Assembly (NCBI GenBank): GCA_009843725.1 | Contig: VYCX01000238.1 | Span: 1-12,467, forward strand | From: Boseongicola sp. SB0675_bin_26 | GTDB taxonomy: Bacteria > Pseudomonadota > Alphaproteobacteria > Rhodobacterales > Rhodobacteraceae | DNA: 12,467 nucleotides | Reading direction: 5' to 3' | Part shown: piece by piece, positions 1 to 7,957 of the stretch | How the letters are laid out: every line of letters starts with the position of its first letter | Numbering within the stretch: the first letter of the stretch is position 1 | Translations under genes and position numbers: made by a program | Notes under the pieces: generated by a model | The model's input: only the letters and a program-made list of their open reading frames with translations | The model's database searches: none | What the model was told of the DNA's origin: nothing

Positions 1-2
1 TC

Positions 3-494
3 TTTCCGATTACCGAACCGATGATCGAAGGTCCGGCCACGCGGGTGATGAGCCTACGTGACGGCACGAAGAAAATGTCAAAGAGCGATGCCTCGGACAT
101 GAGCCGGATCAACCTCTCGGACGATGCCGACACGATCGCCCTCAAGTTCCGGAAAGCGCGAACCGACGCGGACCCCCTGCCCGAGACCTACGACGAACTG
201 GAGGAACGGCCCGAAGCCCGCAACCTGATCGACATCTATGCCGGCCTGACGGGGCAGTCTCCGGATGCGGTGATGACCGAGGTCGCCGGCCAGGGATGGG
301 GCAAGTTCAAGCCGCATCTCGCCGAGGTTGCGGTCGAGACCATGGCACCCATCACGGGCGAGATGAACCGCCTTCTGGATGATCTTGCCGAGATCGACCG
401 CATCCTGGGCGAAGGCGCGGCCCGTGCTCGCGAGGTCGCTGCACCCGTTCTTGCGAGAACCTACGAAATCGTCGGCATGATCGCGACCCGGTAG
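3..494 (+). CDS. trpS: Tryptophan-tRNA ligase, C-terminal part (5' end outside window)
   Basis: Class I aminoacyl-tRNA synthetase that charges tRNA-Trp in the cytoplasm. The reading frame is open from the first bases of the window (F-P-I-T-E-P, then M at 21), so the gene begins upstream. The KMSKS signature is intact at about 72-86 (KKMSKSDAS), followed by the SRINL and DDADTI segment and the helical C-terminal region typical of bacterial TrpS (KFRKARTD, RPEARNLIDIYAGLTG, then WGKFKPHLAE). About 163 codons are present, roughly the last half of a normal enzyme of about 340 residues. The frame stops with TAG at 492-494. It converges on the minus-strand nlpD-like gene across about 205 bp in which I see no convincing terminator. 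The identification is firm; only the missing 5' end limits it. Confidence 0.95.
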   Translation, partial: FPITEPMIEGPATRVMSLRDGTKKMSKSDASDMSRINLSDDADTIALKFRKARTDADPLPETYDELEERPEARNLIDIYAGLTGQSPDAVMTEVAGQGWGKFKPHLAEVAVETMAPITGEMNRLLDDLAEIDRILGEGAARAREVAAPVLARTYEIVGMIATR

Positions 495-699
495 CCATTC
501 TCTTCGTGGCTGGTGCCATGCAGGGGGGGAATGCGCTGCCCGTCGGGCCTCCCGGTCCCTGGCAGCATGCGACCGCACGTTCCGGCAGTTCGGAATGGCT
601 GAAGATTGCGAACGGAGCTGGCACGGAAGGCCAGCCCGCGGCCACGGCTCCCGTACGGCAACCGCCGCGCAAGGGTCTGTCCCGACAGGGAAGCCCGCG

Positions 700-1674
700 C
701 TAGTTCAGGTAGGGGCCGGGGTCCACGCTGTTGAAGCCCTCGCGCACCTCGAAGTGCAGGAACGGCGGATTCGCGTCGCGCACGACCGCGATTTTCTGGC
801 CACGCCCGACCCTGTCACCCTTTTCAACCGCGATATTGTCCAGGCCAGCATAAACCGTCAGCAGGCTGCCTTCATGGCGAAGCACCAGGATCGGCACCTG
901 ATCGGTATCGCGCGTGATCGCGGCGACAGTGCCCGCATCGGCAGCGACAACGACTGTGCCGGCTGCCGCCGAAATCCCGATGCCTTCGTTCGAGCCCTTC
1001 TGGAAGGGCCGCACGATGCTGCCCTGAACCGGCATCCTGAGGCGGGAACTGTCCGAGGCGGCCGTTTGCTCGTCCTCAAGCGCTGCTGGTCTCGCCGATG
1101 GCGCCGCCGCCGCAATCGCGGTGGATGGCAGGGGCTTCGAAGCCGACGGCGGCAACGGCGTTTCGGATCCTGATCCCGGCGTCGCGACCGTCGTGGTCTC
1201 TATGGCTCCAGCGGCTTCCGCCGGCGGAATCACCAGGTACTGGCCGACCCGAAGCTCGGGGCTGGGGCCAAGCCCGTTCCTCTCGGAGACGCTTTCGGCC
1301 GACACGCCATAGTGCCTCGCAATCGTGAACACGGTCTCTCCGGCAGCCACCCGATGGCGCACGGGAACCGAGGCCGGTGAAGCTCCGGATGTTCCGTCGG
1401 CCCTTTCTATCGCCGAACCGGCGAGTTCAACAACGCTTGCCGAGCCAGCGGCGGCATCCGGCCCGTTGCGCGTCGGCGAGAGGCTCCCGCCCTGATTGTC
1501 GGACGTCGGTGCGGAACCGATGGCGGCACGCACGGCATCCGTCGTGTCCAGTTGCCCGGCCGCTCCCCGGAAGTCGAAATCGAAACTGCGAAGACCGTCG
1601 CCGCTGCAGGCGACAAGCGCCATCGTGCCGGACAGCAGGACAGCCAGCCGAATCGGAATCGCCAAATGAGTCAT
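700..1674 (-). CDS. nlpD: NlpD-like lipoprotein: LysM plus degenerate M23 (LytM) domain
   Basis: Predicted envelope lipoprotein of 324 residues that probably binds peptidoglycan and activates amidases. I chose the ATG at 1674 over the longer in-frame start at 1854 because a GAGGAG ribosome site (1682-1687 on the complement) lies 7 nt upstream and a lipoprotein signal peptide follows immediately (hydrophobic core, then lipobox L20-V-A-C23). A LysM domain covers about 106-151 (HRVAAGETVFTIARHYGVS). An Ala/Pro/Ser-rich linker runs to about 208, then an M23/LytM fold at about 211-322. The canonical zinc ligands are mostly gone: the usual HxGxD reads N229-E-G-I-G233 and the first His of HxH is absent (VYAGLDN), while LHFEVR remains. 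That is the pattern of non-catalytic activators such as NlpD and EnvC. It lies downstream of surE-pcm, as nlpD does in many proteobacteria. Confidence 0.85.
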   Translation of the reverse strand: MTHLAIPIRLAVLLSGTMALVACSGDGLRSFDFDFRGAAGQLDTTDAVRAAIGSAPTSDNQGGSLSPTRNGPDAAAGSASVVELAGSAIERADGTSGASPASVPVRHRVAAGETVFTIARHYGVSAESVSERNGLGPSPELRVGQYLVIPPAEAAGAIETTTVATPGSGSETPLPPSASKPLPSTAIAAAAPSARPAALEDEQTAASDSSRLRMPVQGSIVRPFQKGSNEGIGISAAAGTVVVAADAGTVAAITRDTDQVPILVLRHEGSLLTVYAGLDNIAVEKGDRVGRGQKIAVVRDANPPFLHFEVREGFNSVDPGPYLN

Positions 1675-1889
1675 GTCGCTGCTCCTCGCACCTGATGCCG
1701 CAACCATCTCCGGACCGTCGGCAATGTCGCGTGGCGCACCTGCCTGTACTTCACTGTCGCGACACTGTCCGCACCATAGCATTGATTGCCCGATCCACGC
1801 CAACAAAAAACGGCCGGCCGCACTGATGCCGCCTTTTGCCCGACGCTGATGCACGCTGCCGGCGCGGGACGTCCTCTCCAGGTCCGGCC
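1675..1889 (-). other. Intergenic spacer between pcm and the nlpD-like gene
   Basis: This 215-bp gap separates the pcm stop from the nlpD-like start, both on the minus strand. On the transcribed strand a GC-rich CGGCCGGCCG palindrome (1809-1818) is followed directly by six T (1803-1808). That could be a weak intrinsic terminator after pcm, but I could not build a clean stem with a proper loop. If it works, nlpD would have its own promoter; I see no convincing -35/-10 pair. The open frame running through the spacer in phase with nlpD is treated as an unused extension. Confidence 0.3.
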
Positions 1890-2531
1890 CTATCCTTCGC
1901 CCATGCCCTCGATGAGCGGCACGAAACGCACCTGCAGGAGCTCGTCGTAATCGAATCCGGTTTCGGTCCGGGTGACCTTGATCAGGACCTGCACTGCGTC
2001 GGACCGGCCCACGGGCACGACCATGATGCCCCCGGTCTTCAGCTCGGCAAGGAGCGGTCCTGGCGGGTCCTCAGCGGCCGCGGTCACGATGATCCGGTCA
2101 AACGGCGCCTGTTCGGGGAATCCCCGGGTTCCATCCGAGGTCATTGCCGTGATGTTGGCCAGTCCCAGGCGATCGAAGACCTCCCGCGCCTCGCGGACCA
2201 GCCGCCCGTGCCGGTCGACCGTGTAGACCCGGCGCGCCAGCAGACTGAGGACGGCCGCCTGGTAGCCCGATCCGGTGCCGATCTCCAGCACCTTGTGGCG
2301 CGGGGCGACGGCAAGCGCCTGCGTCATGAGGCCAACGATGGCTGGCTGGCTGATCGTCTGGCCGCAAGCGATCGGAAGCGGCGTGTCCTCATAGGCTCGC
2401 TCGGCGAAGATGCCTTTCACGAAGTCCCCCCGGTCAATCGTCTCCATGGCTTCAAGGACGCGCGCATCCGTCACCCCGTGCTGGCGGAGCGAAAACACGA
2501 ACTGCATGCGCTGCTCGTCCTTGAGGGTCAT
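1890..2531 (-). CDS. pcm: Protein-L-isoaspartate O-methyltransferase
   Basis: Cytoplasmic repair enzyme that uses S-adenosylmethionine to methylate L-isoaspartyl residues in aged proteins so that they can revert to aspartate. The product is 213 residues, close to the 208 of E. coli Pcm. Family hallmarks are in order: [13 protein letters not shown] at about 37-49, then [13 protein letters not shown] at 51-63, then the SAM-binding [13 protein letters not shown] at 81-93, followed by the acidic loop YTVDR. The ATG overlaps the surE TGA by 4 nt (2528-2531), so the two are almost certainly translationally coupled; there is no strong ribosome site of its own. Stop TAG at 1890-1892. Neighbouring surE and the nlpD-like gene give the classic surE-pcm-nlpD stationary-phase and stress arrangement. 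Confidence 0.95.
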   Translation of the reverse strand: MTLKDEQRMQFVFSLRQHGVTDARVLEAMETIDRGDFVKGIFAERAYEDTPLPIACGQTISQPAIVGLMTQALAVAPRHKVLEIGTGSGYQAAVLSLLARRVYTVDRHGRLVREAREVFDRLGLANITAMTSDGTRGFPEQAPFDRIIVTAAAEDPPGPLLAELKTGGIMVVPVGRSDAVQVLIKVTRTETGFDYDELLQVRFVPLIEGMGEG

Positions 2532-3316
2532 GAATCGAGCCGGCCACGCAGGGTCTCGATCACGTCATGGGCCGTCAGGTCCGCCCGAAGCGGGGTCACC
2601 GAGATGTATCCGTCAAGATTCGCGGCCACATCCGTTCCAGGCTCCGTCCGCGTGTGCTGAGGGCCGCCCTTGACCCAGAGGAACATGCGGCCCGACGGCG
2701 AGCGGTGCGGCTCGATTCCGAATCTGGTTCCCTCGCGCCAGCCCTGGGACGTGACCCGGACGCCCCGGACAGCGGCTGCGGAATTCGGCGGGAAGTTGAC
2801 ATTGTAGAAGACCCGATAGGATTCGTCCTCCCAGATCCCGTCCTTCAGGAGCTTTCGCACGGTCGCGGCCCCGTGCTCCAGGGCGGCTTCGAACGGGTTC
2901 TCCAGCTTGGCGCTTTCCGGTCCGAAGAACTGGCTGAGCGCGATCGCGGGAATGCCCTGCAGTGCCGCCTCGATGGCCGCTCCCAGGGTGCCGGAATAGA
3001 GGACGTTCTCGGCTGCATTGTTGCCCCGGTTCACGCCCGAAAGCACGAGATCGGGCGGCGCATCCTTCATGACCTGATGAATCCCCGCGAGAACGCAATC
3101 GGCCGGTGACCCTTCGGCGGCGAAGCATTGCGGGCCGAACTCGGACAGAAGCGTGGGATGCGTGTAGCTGATGCAATGTCCGACGCCCGACTGCTCGAAT
3201 GCGGGCGCCACGGTCCAGACCTCGCCGTCCTCGCCGACGATTTCGCGTGCGATTTCGTCCAGAACCCGGAGGCCTGGTGCATTGATGCCGTCGTCATTGG
3301 TTATGAGAATGCGCAT
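2528..3316 (-). CDS. surE: 5'/3'-nucleotidase SurE
   Basis: Metal-dependent phosphatase acting on nucleoside monophosphates (and, in studied homologues, short polyphosphate), linked to survival under stress. The 262 residues match the usual 250-270. The N-terminal [10 protein letters not shown] carries the metal-binding Asp pair D8-D9. APAFEQSG supplies the conserved Ser (S43), and [11 protein letters not shown] (about 90-100) supplies the conserved Asn (N96). The segments [11 protein letters not shown] and AIALSQ are also typical. The start is the ATG at 3316, directly ahead of the family N-terminus; no good Shine-Dalgarno sequence is visible upstream. It is the first gene of the surE-pcm pair, which overlap as ATGA. 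In many alphaproteobacteria surE follows serS, but here a 149-bp gap separates it from an SDR gene on the same strand. Confidence 0.96.
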   Translation of the reverse strand: MRILITNDDGINAPGLRVLDEIAREIVGEDGEVWTVAPAFEQSGVGHCISYTHPTLLSEFGPQCFAAEGSPADCVLAGIHQVMKDAPPDLVLSGVNRGNNAAENVLYSGTLGAAIEAALQGIPAIALSQFFGPESAKLENPFEAALEHGAATVRKLLKDGIWEDESYRVFYNVNFPPNSAAAVRGVRVTSQGWREGTRFGIEPHRSPSGRMFLWVKGGPQHTRTEPGTDVAANLDGYISVTPLRADLTAHDVIETLRGRLDS

Positions 3317-3465
3317 GCCACTGCTTTAGGGGAGCGCGTCGCGCCGGACAAGGCGCGGCTGTCGCCCTTGCCGCCATGCGCCCGAATCTCCCGACAGGAT
3401 CGGGTCCGCGGCAGGCGTTCCTGCCGGGCGAGGAGCGGAACGCGTCAGGGGCATGTCCCGACCGG

Positions 3466-4110
3466 TCACCCTATGGCGGCCAGGATGCCGAGCGCGGCGG
3501 CACCGGGCGGGGTCAAGGCGCTCCTGTTCTCGCCCGGGAAGAACCTTGCCCGGGTCGCGGTCGGCATGGGCGGTGGCGAGAGGATCATGACGCGCGGACC
3601 TGTGCGTGCGGTTTCCGCAGCCCAGCATCTGGCAAGCGAGACCTGGGCCGCCTTCGTCGCGCCGTACGCGGAGAAGAACCGCTCGCCCGCGCGGGGATCG
3701 TCGAAGAAGACCGCCGTGCCGTCTTCGGCGGCCTCAAGGAGCGGGGCCAGGCAGGCGATCAGCGTGGCCGTTGCAGCGACATTGGTTTCCAGGGACTTCG
3801 CCAGGTCCTTGGGATCGAGATGTGCGGCGGGCGCCAGCGGCGCGACATGGACTGCCGCATGCACCCACAGATCGGCATGCCCCCATCGCTCCCGTATGCT
3901 GCGGCACACTGCCGCACAGGCGTCGGAATCGGCCAGATCGACGGGCACAAGCGTCGCGCTTCCGCCTGCGGCGCGGATGCGGTCGTCGAGATCTTCGAGA
4001 CCCCCGGACGTTCGTGCAATGGCTATGACGTGATGGTCCTTGGCCAACGCCTCGGCAAGTGCGGCCCCAAGCCCGCGGGAGGCTCCGGTTACAATGGCGA
4101 CTTTGCTCAT
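3466..4110 (-). CDS. SDR-family NAD(P)-dependent oxidoreductase, atypical active site
   Basis: Short-chain dehydrogenase/reductase of 214 residues, slightly shorter than the usual 240-250. The Rossmann glycine motif TGASRGLG is at 8-15, a DL pair at 58-59 matches the adenine-binding region, Asn110 sits where the tetrad Asn belongs, and the catalytic Tyr/Lys pair is Y149-G-A-T-K153. The catalytic Ser expected about 12-13 residues before the Tyr is replaced by F-F-D-D (135-138), and the NNAG motif is altered to VHAAVH. A good ribosome site (AAGGG, 5 nt before the ATG) supports the start. It is divergent from the lytic transglycosylase gene. The substrate cannot be told from sequence; the shape is nearest to small FabG- or YciK-like SDRs. 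The Ser loss could mean changed chemistry or a non-catalytic role. Confidence 0.85.
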   Translation of the reverse strand: MSKVAIVTGASRGLGAALAEALAKDHHVIAIARTSGGLEDLDDRIRAAGGSATLVPVDLADSDACAAVCRSIRERWGHADLWVHAAVHVAPLAPAAHLDPKDLAKSLETNVAATATLIACLAPLLEAAEDGTAVFFDDPRAGERFFSAYGATKAAQVSLARCWAAETARTGPRVMILSPPPMPTATRARFFPGENRSALTPPGAAALGILAAIG

Positions 4111-4155
4111 TGTGACCCTTTTGCCACAGCATTTTGAATCGTCAATGCCTGCCCG

Positions 4156-4184
4156 TTGCCCGTACCGGGCCCCAAGGCTATGTT
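4156..4184 (+). promoter_or_regulatory. Candidate sigma-70-type promoter for the lytic transglycosylase
   Basis: TTGCCC (4156-4161) and TATGTT (4179-4184) are separated by exactly 17 nt. Transcription would start near 4191, about 30 nt before the TTG start at 4221 and downstream of the earlier TTG at 4134, which agrees with the shorter gene model. Both hexamers are only approximate matches, so this is tentative. Confidence 0.35.
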
Positions 4185-4220
4185 GCGACCTTCACGGCAT
4201 GGAACCCTTGGGGGGATTTC

Positions 4221-4823
4221 TTGCACCGACTTGCCTCAATAAGCAAAGCATTCCTTGCTTTGTGTCTGGCGCTGGCATTTCCCGTCGCAGCGGAGACGCC
4301 GGCGTCCGAGGACGGGGCGGGATTGTCCAAGCGCCAGGTTGCGACCTTGGAGTCATTTGCTGCGAAGCATATCAGTTCGCTTCGGCCGAGACTTCGGGAC
4401 GCATGCACATCAGGAAGCCCGGAAGTGACGGCTCTGAAAGAGAGGCCCGTCGCGGATTCGCCGCAATTCCTGAGGGTCGCTTGCGAGCTGGCGTGGCGCC
4501 ACGGCATCCCGGAAGACGTGTTCCTTCGGCTGGTCATGAAAGAGTCCAGGTGGGACGCGGACGCCCGTTCCAGCAGGGGGGCCATCGGATTGACGCAGCT
4601 CATGCCTGCAACCGCCAGGTCTCTTGGCATCAACCCCCGCGATCCGGTCCAGAACCTTGAGGGTGGCGCACGTTATCTGGCCGAACAGTATCGCGTCTTC
4701 GGGTCATGGCGGCTGGCGGTTGCCGCCTACAACGCCGGGCCTTACGCGGTGAAGAAATTTGGCGAAGTTCCTCCGTACCGCGAAACCCGGCGCTACGTGA
4801 GGGAAGTGCTCGGACAAGTCTGA
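4221..4823 (+). CDS. Secreted lytic transglycosylase (SLT domain, family 1)
   Basis: Predicted periplasmic enzyme that cleaves the MurNAc-GlcNAc bond of peptidoglycan, forming 1,6-anhydro ends. I prefer the TTG at 4221: a run of six G (4210-4215) lies 5 nt upstream, and a clean signal peptide follows (hydrophobic core about residues 9-21, likely cleavage after V-A-A24). A longer frame from TTG 4134 would bury the signal peptide. In the 200-residue model, the catalytic Glu is E108 in KESRW, followed by [13 protein letters not shown] (120-132), the AYNAGP motif (169-174) and the PY..T..YV tail (185-192), all diagnostic of the SLT/GH23 fold. No LysM or other extra domain is present. The gene is followed by rlmE on the same strand after about 150 bp. 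Confidence 0.9.
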   Translation: MHRLASISKAFLALCLALAFPVAAETPASEDGAGLSKRQVATLESFAAKHISSLRPRLRDACTSGSPEVTALKERPVADSPQFLRVACELAWRHGIPEDVFLRLVMKESRWDADARSSRGAIGLTQLMPATARSLGINPRDPVQNLEGGARYLAEQYRVFGSWRLAVAAYNAGPYAVKKFGEVPPYRETRRYVREVLGQV

Positions 4824-4972
4824 GTTCCGCGGCTCCGCGTCGCCCGGACTTTCCGATCGGGTCGGCAGAACGCGGAAAGAGAGCGCACCGAATCTCACGG
4901 AGCATCGGCGACAGGCGGCCGGTCCAGGCGTCGCGTCTTGCAAATCCTGCACGTTCTGGTTCAGTGAAACTC

Positions 4973-5686
4973 ATGGCACGGCAGACAAGCGGACGAGCGG
5001 AACGCGACCTGAAAGTGCGCGTCACGACGGCCCGGCGACGGAAGCTGTCCTCCACCCGCTGGCTTGAGCGGCAACTGAACGACCCGTATGTGAACCGCGC
5101 GAAAGCGGAGGGCTATCGGGGGCGGGCGGCCTACAAGCTTATCGAAATCGACGACAAGCACCGGTTCCTGAAGCCGGGCGCGCGGGTGCTGGACCTCGGG
5201 TCTGCTCCGGGCGGCTGGTGCCAGGTTGCGGCAAGACGCGTGAATGCGCTCGGCGGACAGCGAGGCAAGCCGGTTGGACGAGTCACCGGCATCGACATGA
5301 AGGAGGTCGACCCGATTCCGGGAGCGGAAATCCACGTGCTGGACTTTCTGTCCGAAGGCGCGGACGACCGTGTCCGGGACTGGCTTGGCGGCAAGGCCGA
5401 CGTCGTGATGTCGGACATGGCGGCGAATTCGACCGGACACCGGCAGACCGACCATGCAAGGATCATGGCACTCTGCGAAGCGGCGTCCGATCTAGCATTC
5501 GACGTGCTCGACGAAGGTGGAACCTTTGTCGCCAAGGTGCTGGCCGGCGGGCCGGACTCCAGCCTGCAGGTGGTGCTGAAGCGGCGATTCGCCAAGGTCG
5601 TCAACATGAAGCCCCCGGCGAGCCGCGCGGATTCACGTGAGAAATTCGTTGTTGCAACGGGGTTTCGGGCCGAACGCGGCACATAG
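4973..5686 (+). CDS. rlmE: 23S rRNA (uridine-2'-O)-methyltransferase RlmE/FtsJ
   Basis: Methylates the 2'-O of U2552 (E. coli numbering) in the A-loop of 23S rRNA during late 50S assembly, using SAM. The product is 237 residues from the ATG at 4973 (E. coli RrmJ is 209); an in-frame GTG at 4964 is a possible alternative. A basic N-terminal extension of about 25 residues leads to the RlmE start region ([15 protein letters not shown]). The K-D-K-E tetrad is complete: K55 (GRAAYK), D148 (MSDMAAN), K188 (FVAKV) and E223 (SREKF). The SAM-binding loop is DLGSAPGGW (74-82). No strong ribosome site is seen. A short linker (about 95-103) sits between the SAM loop and GIDMKEV. This is the last clear housekeeping gene before the accessory region. 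Confidence 0.95.
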   Translation: MARQTSGRAERDLKVRVTTARRRKLSSTRWLERQLNDPYVNRAKAEGYRGRAAYKLIEIDDKHRFLKPGARVLDLGSAPGGWCQVAARRVNALGGQRGKPVGRVTGIDMKEVDPIPGAEIHVLDFLSEGADDRVRDWLGGKADVVMSDMAANSTGHRQTDHARIMALCEAASDLAFDVLDEGGTFVAKVLAGGPDSSLQVVLKRRFAKVVNMKPPASRADSREKFVVATGFRAERGT

Positions 5687-6264
5687 GAGCAGCCCCGCCG
5701 ACTCAGGCAGCCTGGGGCCGATCCGGACCAGGGTTTCTGCCTCCAGGACAAGAGCCTCGCGCGCGACTCCCGTGCAATTCCCAAGCTTGAATCATTTCTC
5801 CGCAATCTGGCTCCCGTGGCAGACACGGAATCCGGTTCGGGTACCGCTTCTCCATCAAGGAGACATGGTCGAAAGGAGCGGCGGCGCCCTTTCTCTTCGT
5901 CTCGGGTCAACCAACCGGCATCGGGCCACACTCCGGCACGTTCTGCCCGAACTTGGGCAGCCTGCCCTGCCGGTGACAAGAATGTCGCGCAGTGGGATGG
6001 GACGGTTCCATCCTGTTCAAGCCCTTGACCTCGATTGACTCCGTCGTCGGTTTGGCAGGCAACGGAACCCGTCGAGCAACCAACGGCCGATGATGCAATG
6101 CGACCGGGTCCGGCCATGCTGACCCGTGGCGTTTCCAAAGTCCTGACTGTTGGTGAAGACGTGGTCTTGCCTGCCTGGTGCCCTGCCTGTTGTGCATCAA
6201 TGGGAAACGTCGCGCGGTGGCGGGAAAGGACCGAAACGAACCCAAAGGGACCTGCCGCGCGCGG
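5687..6264. other. About 580 bp without a convincing gene
   Basis: Between the rlmE stop and the first copy of the kdsB repeat I find no frame with recognisable protein character, tRNA fold or clear terminator. The open frames on both strands are modest, mutually overlapping and of the kind GC-rich DNA produces by chance. A pair of short complementary blocks (CCCC near 5694 and GGGG near 5715) lacks a T-run. The stretch may be eroded DNA at an island edge, which is an inference from its position only. Confidence 0.5.
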
Positions 6265-6440
6265 TCCCGGTTGCCTCACCAAGTGTTTCGTGCAAGCGGT
6301 TCAGGAAGCGAGGGTCATTTGCGGAACGTCATCTTCATCCCGGCACGCTACCCATCCGTCCGGATTCCGGGCAAGCCTCTGGCCATGCCCAGGAGCGCAA
6401 ATGGCGATGTGCGGACACTGATCCGGACGATTTGGTGAGG
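6265..6440 (+). repeat. Direct repeat copy 1: kdsB leader and 5' coding end
   Basis: Aligns without gaps to 8076-8251 at an offset of 1811 nt. The first 97 nt (6265-6361), including 54 nt of upstream DNA and the first 14 codons, differ at only two positions. The next 70 nt differ at about 19. Similarity starts abruptly at tcccgg and fades near 6440. The copies flank the fic gene. Confidence 0.95.
6319..6438 (+). pseudogene. kdsB: Truncated kdsB 5' fragment
   Basis: Starts with the same TTG and same gAGGG ribosome site as the intact kdsB at 8130, and encodes 39 residues ending at TGA 6436-6438. It keeps the CTP-binding RYPSVRxPGKPL region, and 28 of 39 residues match the intact protein, including the first 15. 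The rest of the roughly 260-residue enzyme is missing, so this cannot be a working cytidylyltransferase. After about 6440 the sequence is unrelated to kdsB. It is probably the remnant of an older kdsB allele left by recombination, but a short regulatory or leader peptide role is not excluded. Confidence 0.85.
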
Positions 6441-6646
6441 CGCAACGCCGAGGACCGCAGCCTCGATCTCCTTGATCTGGTTTCCGGGTTCCTGGCCGGT
6501 GGCCGAGACGTGGGCGCGGACAGAGGTTCGGGACATGGGCCGCCCCTTCGTGAAATGGCAGTCGAAACTGCACGCGTGTTCCGTGGCGTTGCAAGCCGAT
6601 TGTCGGAAGGCCTTTCCGGGCCTGTCCGCAGCCGGTCCCTTTCGTC

Positions 6647-7834
6647 CTACACAGCCGAAACATTGGCGAGCGGTTCGGTGCCTTCGCTCAGGATCGCGAG
6701 GTAAGGACGATATCCAAAAACGCGGCCCCGACGCCGACCGGTGACTTCGTCGACGATGTCAAGGCGTTCCAGGTCTGCGAGCGCGGCATTGACGGTCGGG
6801 GCCGAGAGGGCAGTGCGTTCCACCAACTGGCTGGCAGTCAAATACGGGCTCTGCTGGAAATGGTCGTGAATGCGCAGTGCCGAACCGGCTCGATCGCTTT
6901 CTTGCGTGATGAGCTTCCGATCCGCCTTGAAGAGGTCAACTATACGCGTTCCGGCTTCAAAGGCCTGGTTGGCTGTTTCGGCAACACCGGCCAGGAAGAA
7001 CTCCAGCCACGCCCCCCAGGCGCCGTTCTCCCTGACTTCCTGAAGCAGGCGATAGTAGTCAGCGCGGTTGGCCTTCAAGAACAGGCTCAGGTAGAGGAGC
7101 GGTTCGCGCAATACGCCCTCCGCGCAGAGGAACAGCGTTACGATCAGTCGGCCTATCCGACCGTTGCCGTCCAGGAATGGATGGATTGTCTCGAACTGAA
7201 CATGGACAAGCCCGGCCTTGATCAAGGCTGGCAGCCGTGACGTCTCTTCGTGCACAAATCGCTCGAGGTCTCCAAGACATGCGTCCATCTCGGTTACGGG
7301 AGGTGGTACGAAAAGGGCGTTTCCTGGCCTGGTCCCTCCGATCCAGTTCTGCGAGCGTCGGAACTGGCCAGGGTTCTTTGTCTCGCCGCGACCACTTTGC
7401 AGAAGTCTGGCATGCATATCCCTGATGAGTCTGAGTGACAGAGGCAAGGCTTCCAGTCGTTTCAGCCCGTACATCATCGAATCGACATAGTTTGAAACCT
7501 CGCGAATGTCATCGATGGGCGCTCCGGCCTGCGCCTCGGCTTCGAAACGCAGCAGATCCGAGAGAGTCGATTGCGTCCCTTCGATCTGGGACGACAGAAC
7601 CGCCTCCTTGCGGACGTACATATAGAGAAAGAACTCCTGATGCGGCAGGAGCGTGATGAACCCGTCAAGGCGGCCCAAGGCACGCTCTGCCGAGCCAAGC
7701 GGTTCCATCAATGATAGAAGATCAATGGGAGGTGTCGGCGGCAACGGCGGCGGCACAAAGGCGCGTACCGTTTCCCCCGCTGCAGCCGTTTCGACAAATC
7801 GTCCCAGTCTTTGGCGTTCGAAGTCCGTGTTCAT
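6647..7834 (-). CDS. Fic-domain protein (class II) with N-terminal inhibitory helix and C-terminal winged HTH
   Basis: Predicted nucleotidyltransferase that transfers AMP (or another nucleotide) from NTP to protein hydroxyls. From the ATG at 7834 it is 395 residues; a GTG at 7858 would add eight. An N-terminal helical domain contains the inhibitory motif S81-S-Q-I-E85-G86, the [S/T]xxxE[G/N] signature of class II Fic proteins that block their own active site. The Fic core has the full motif HPFLDGNGRIGR (218-229), so it should be competent once relieved. A winged helix-turn-helix covers about 317-364 (TASQLVERTALSAPTVNAALADLE), followed by the typical GYRPYLAIL tail. It is an orphan: no Fic antitoxin partner is beside it. 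It points opposite to the kds genes and lies between two copies of the kdsB 5' end. The target is unknown. Confidence 0.93.
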   Translation of the reverse strand: MNTDFERQRLGRFVETAAAGETVRAFVPPPLPPTPPIDLLSLMEPLGSAERALGRLDGFITLLPHQEFFLYMYVRKEAVLSSQIEGTQSTLSDLLRFEAEAQAGAPIDDIREVSNYVDSMMYGLKRLEALPLSLRLIRDMHARLLQSGRGETKNPGQFRRSQNWIGGTRPGNALFVPPPVTEMDACLGDLERFVHEETSRLPALIKAGLVHVQFETIHPFLDGNGRIGRLIVTLFLCAEGVLREPLLYLSLFLKANRADYYRLLQEVRENGAWGAWLEFFLAGVAETANQAFEAGTRIVDLFKADRKLITQESDRAGSALRIHDHFQQSPYLTASQLVERTALSAPTVNAALADLERLDIVDEVTGRRRGRVFGYRPYLAILSEGTEPLANVSAV

Positions 7835-7860
7835 GCGCGGACCATGCAGCGGGCGCACTA

Positions 7861-7886
7861 TTTAAGCAATGCACGTTTGGCTTAAA
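7861..7886. promoter_or_regulatory. Dyad upstream of fic, probable operator
   Basis: A perfect 7-bp inverted repeat, TTTAAGC (7861-7867) and GCTTAAA (7880-7886), with a 12-nt spacer, lies 27 nt ahead of the fic ATG. A third half-site, CTTAAA, is at 7912-7917, 31 nt from the second. On the fic strand the arms would overlap a poor -35/-10 pair. Binding by the Fic protein's own winged HTH is a reasonable inference, not shown. Confidence 0.45.
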
Positions 7887-7888
7887 CA

Positions 7889-7957
7889 GGCATCCGTAAC
7901 AGATAGGCCAACTTAAATTGCTGCTGCGACCGGCGGTCTCGATGATTCACGGATGCC
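7889..7957. repeat. 9-bp inverted repeat between fic and kdsB
   Basis: GGCATCCGT (7889-7897) and its exact complement ACGGATGCC (7949-7957) enclose 51 nt in the fic-kdsB spacer. It could be a regulatory site, a stem in the kdsB leader, or the trace of an element end. It may also be chance. Confidence 0.35.

Noticed and set aside
495..699. Bidirectional terminator between trpS and the nlpD-like gene
   Set aside because: Only tiny stems (such as GCCC-GTC-GGGC near 537-548) and no T-runs on either strand.
1803..1818. GC palindrome plus T-run as a firm terminator after pcm
   Set aside because: The palindrome has no loop and I could not form a stable stem; kept only as a weak remark on the spacer.
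4134..4220. Earlier TTG start for the lytic transglycosylase
   Set aside because: It would put 29 residues before the signal peptide and lies upstream of the likely promoter; the TTG at 4221 has a G-rich ribosome site.
5131..6282. 383-codon minus-strand open frame opposite rlmE
   Set aside because: It overlaps a confidently identified gene and has the Arg/Ser/Pro-rich make-up of an antisense shadow in GC-rich DNA.
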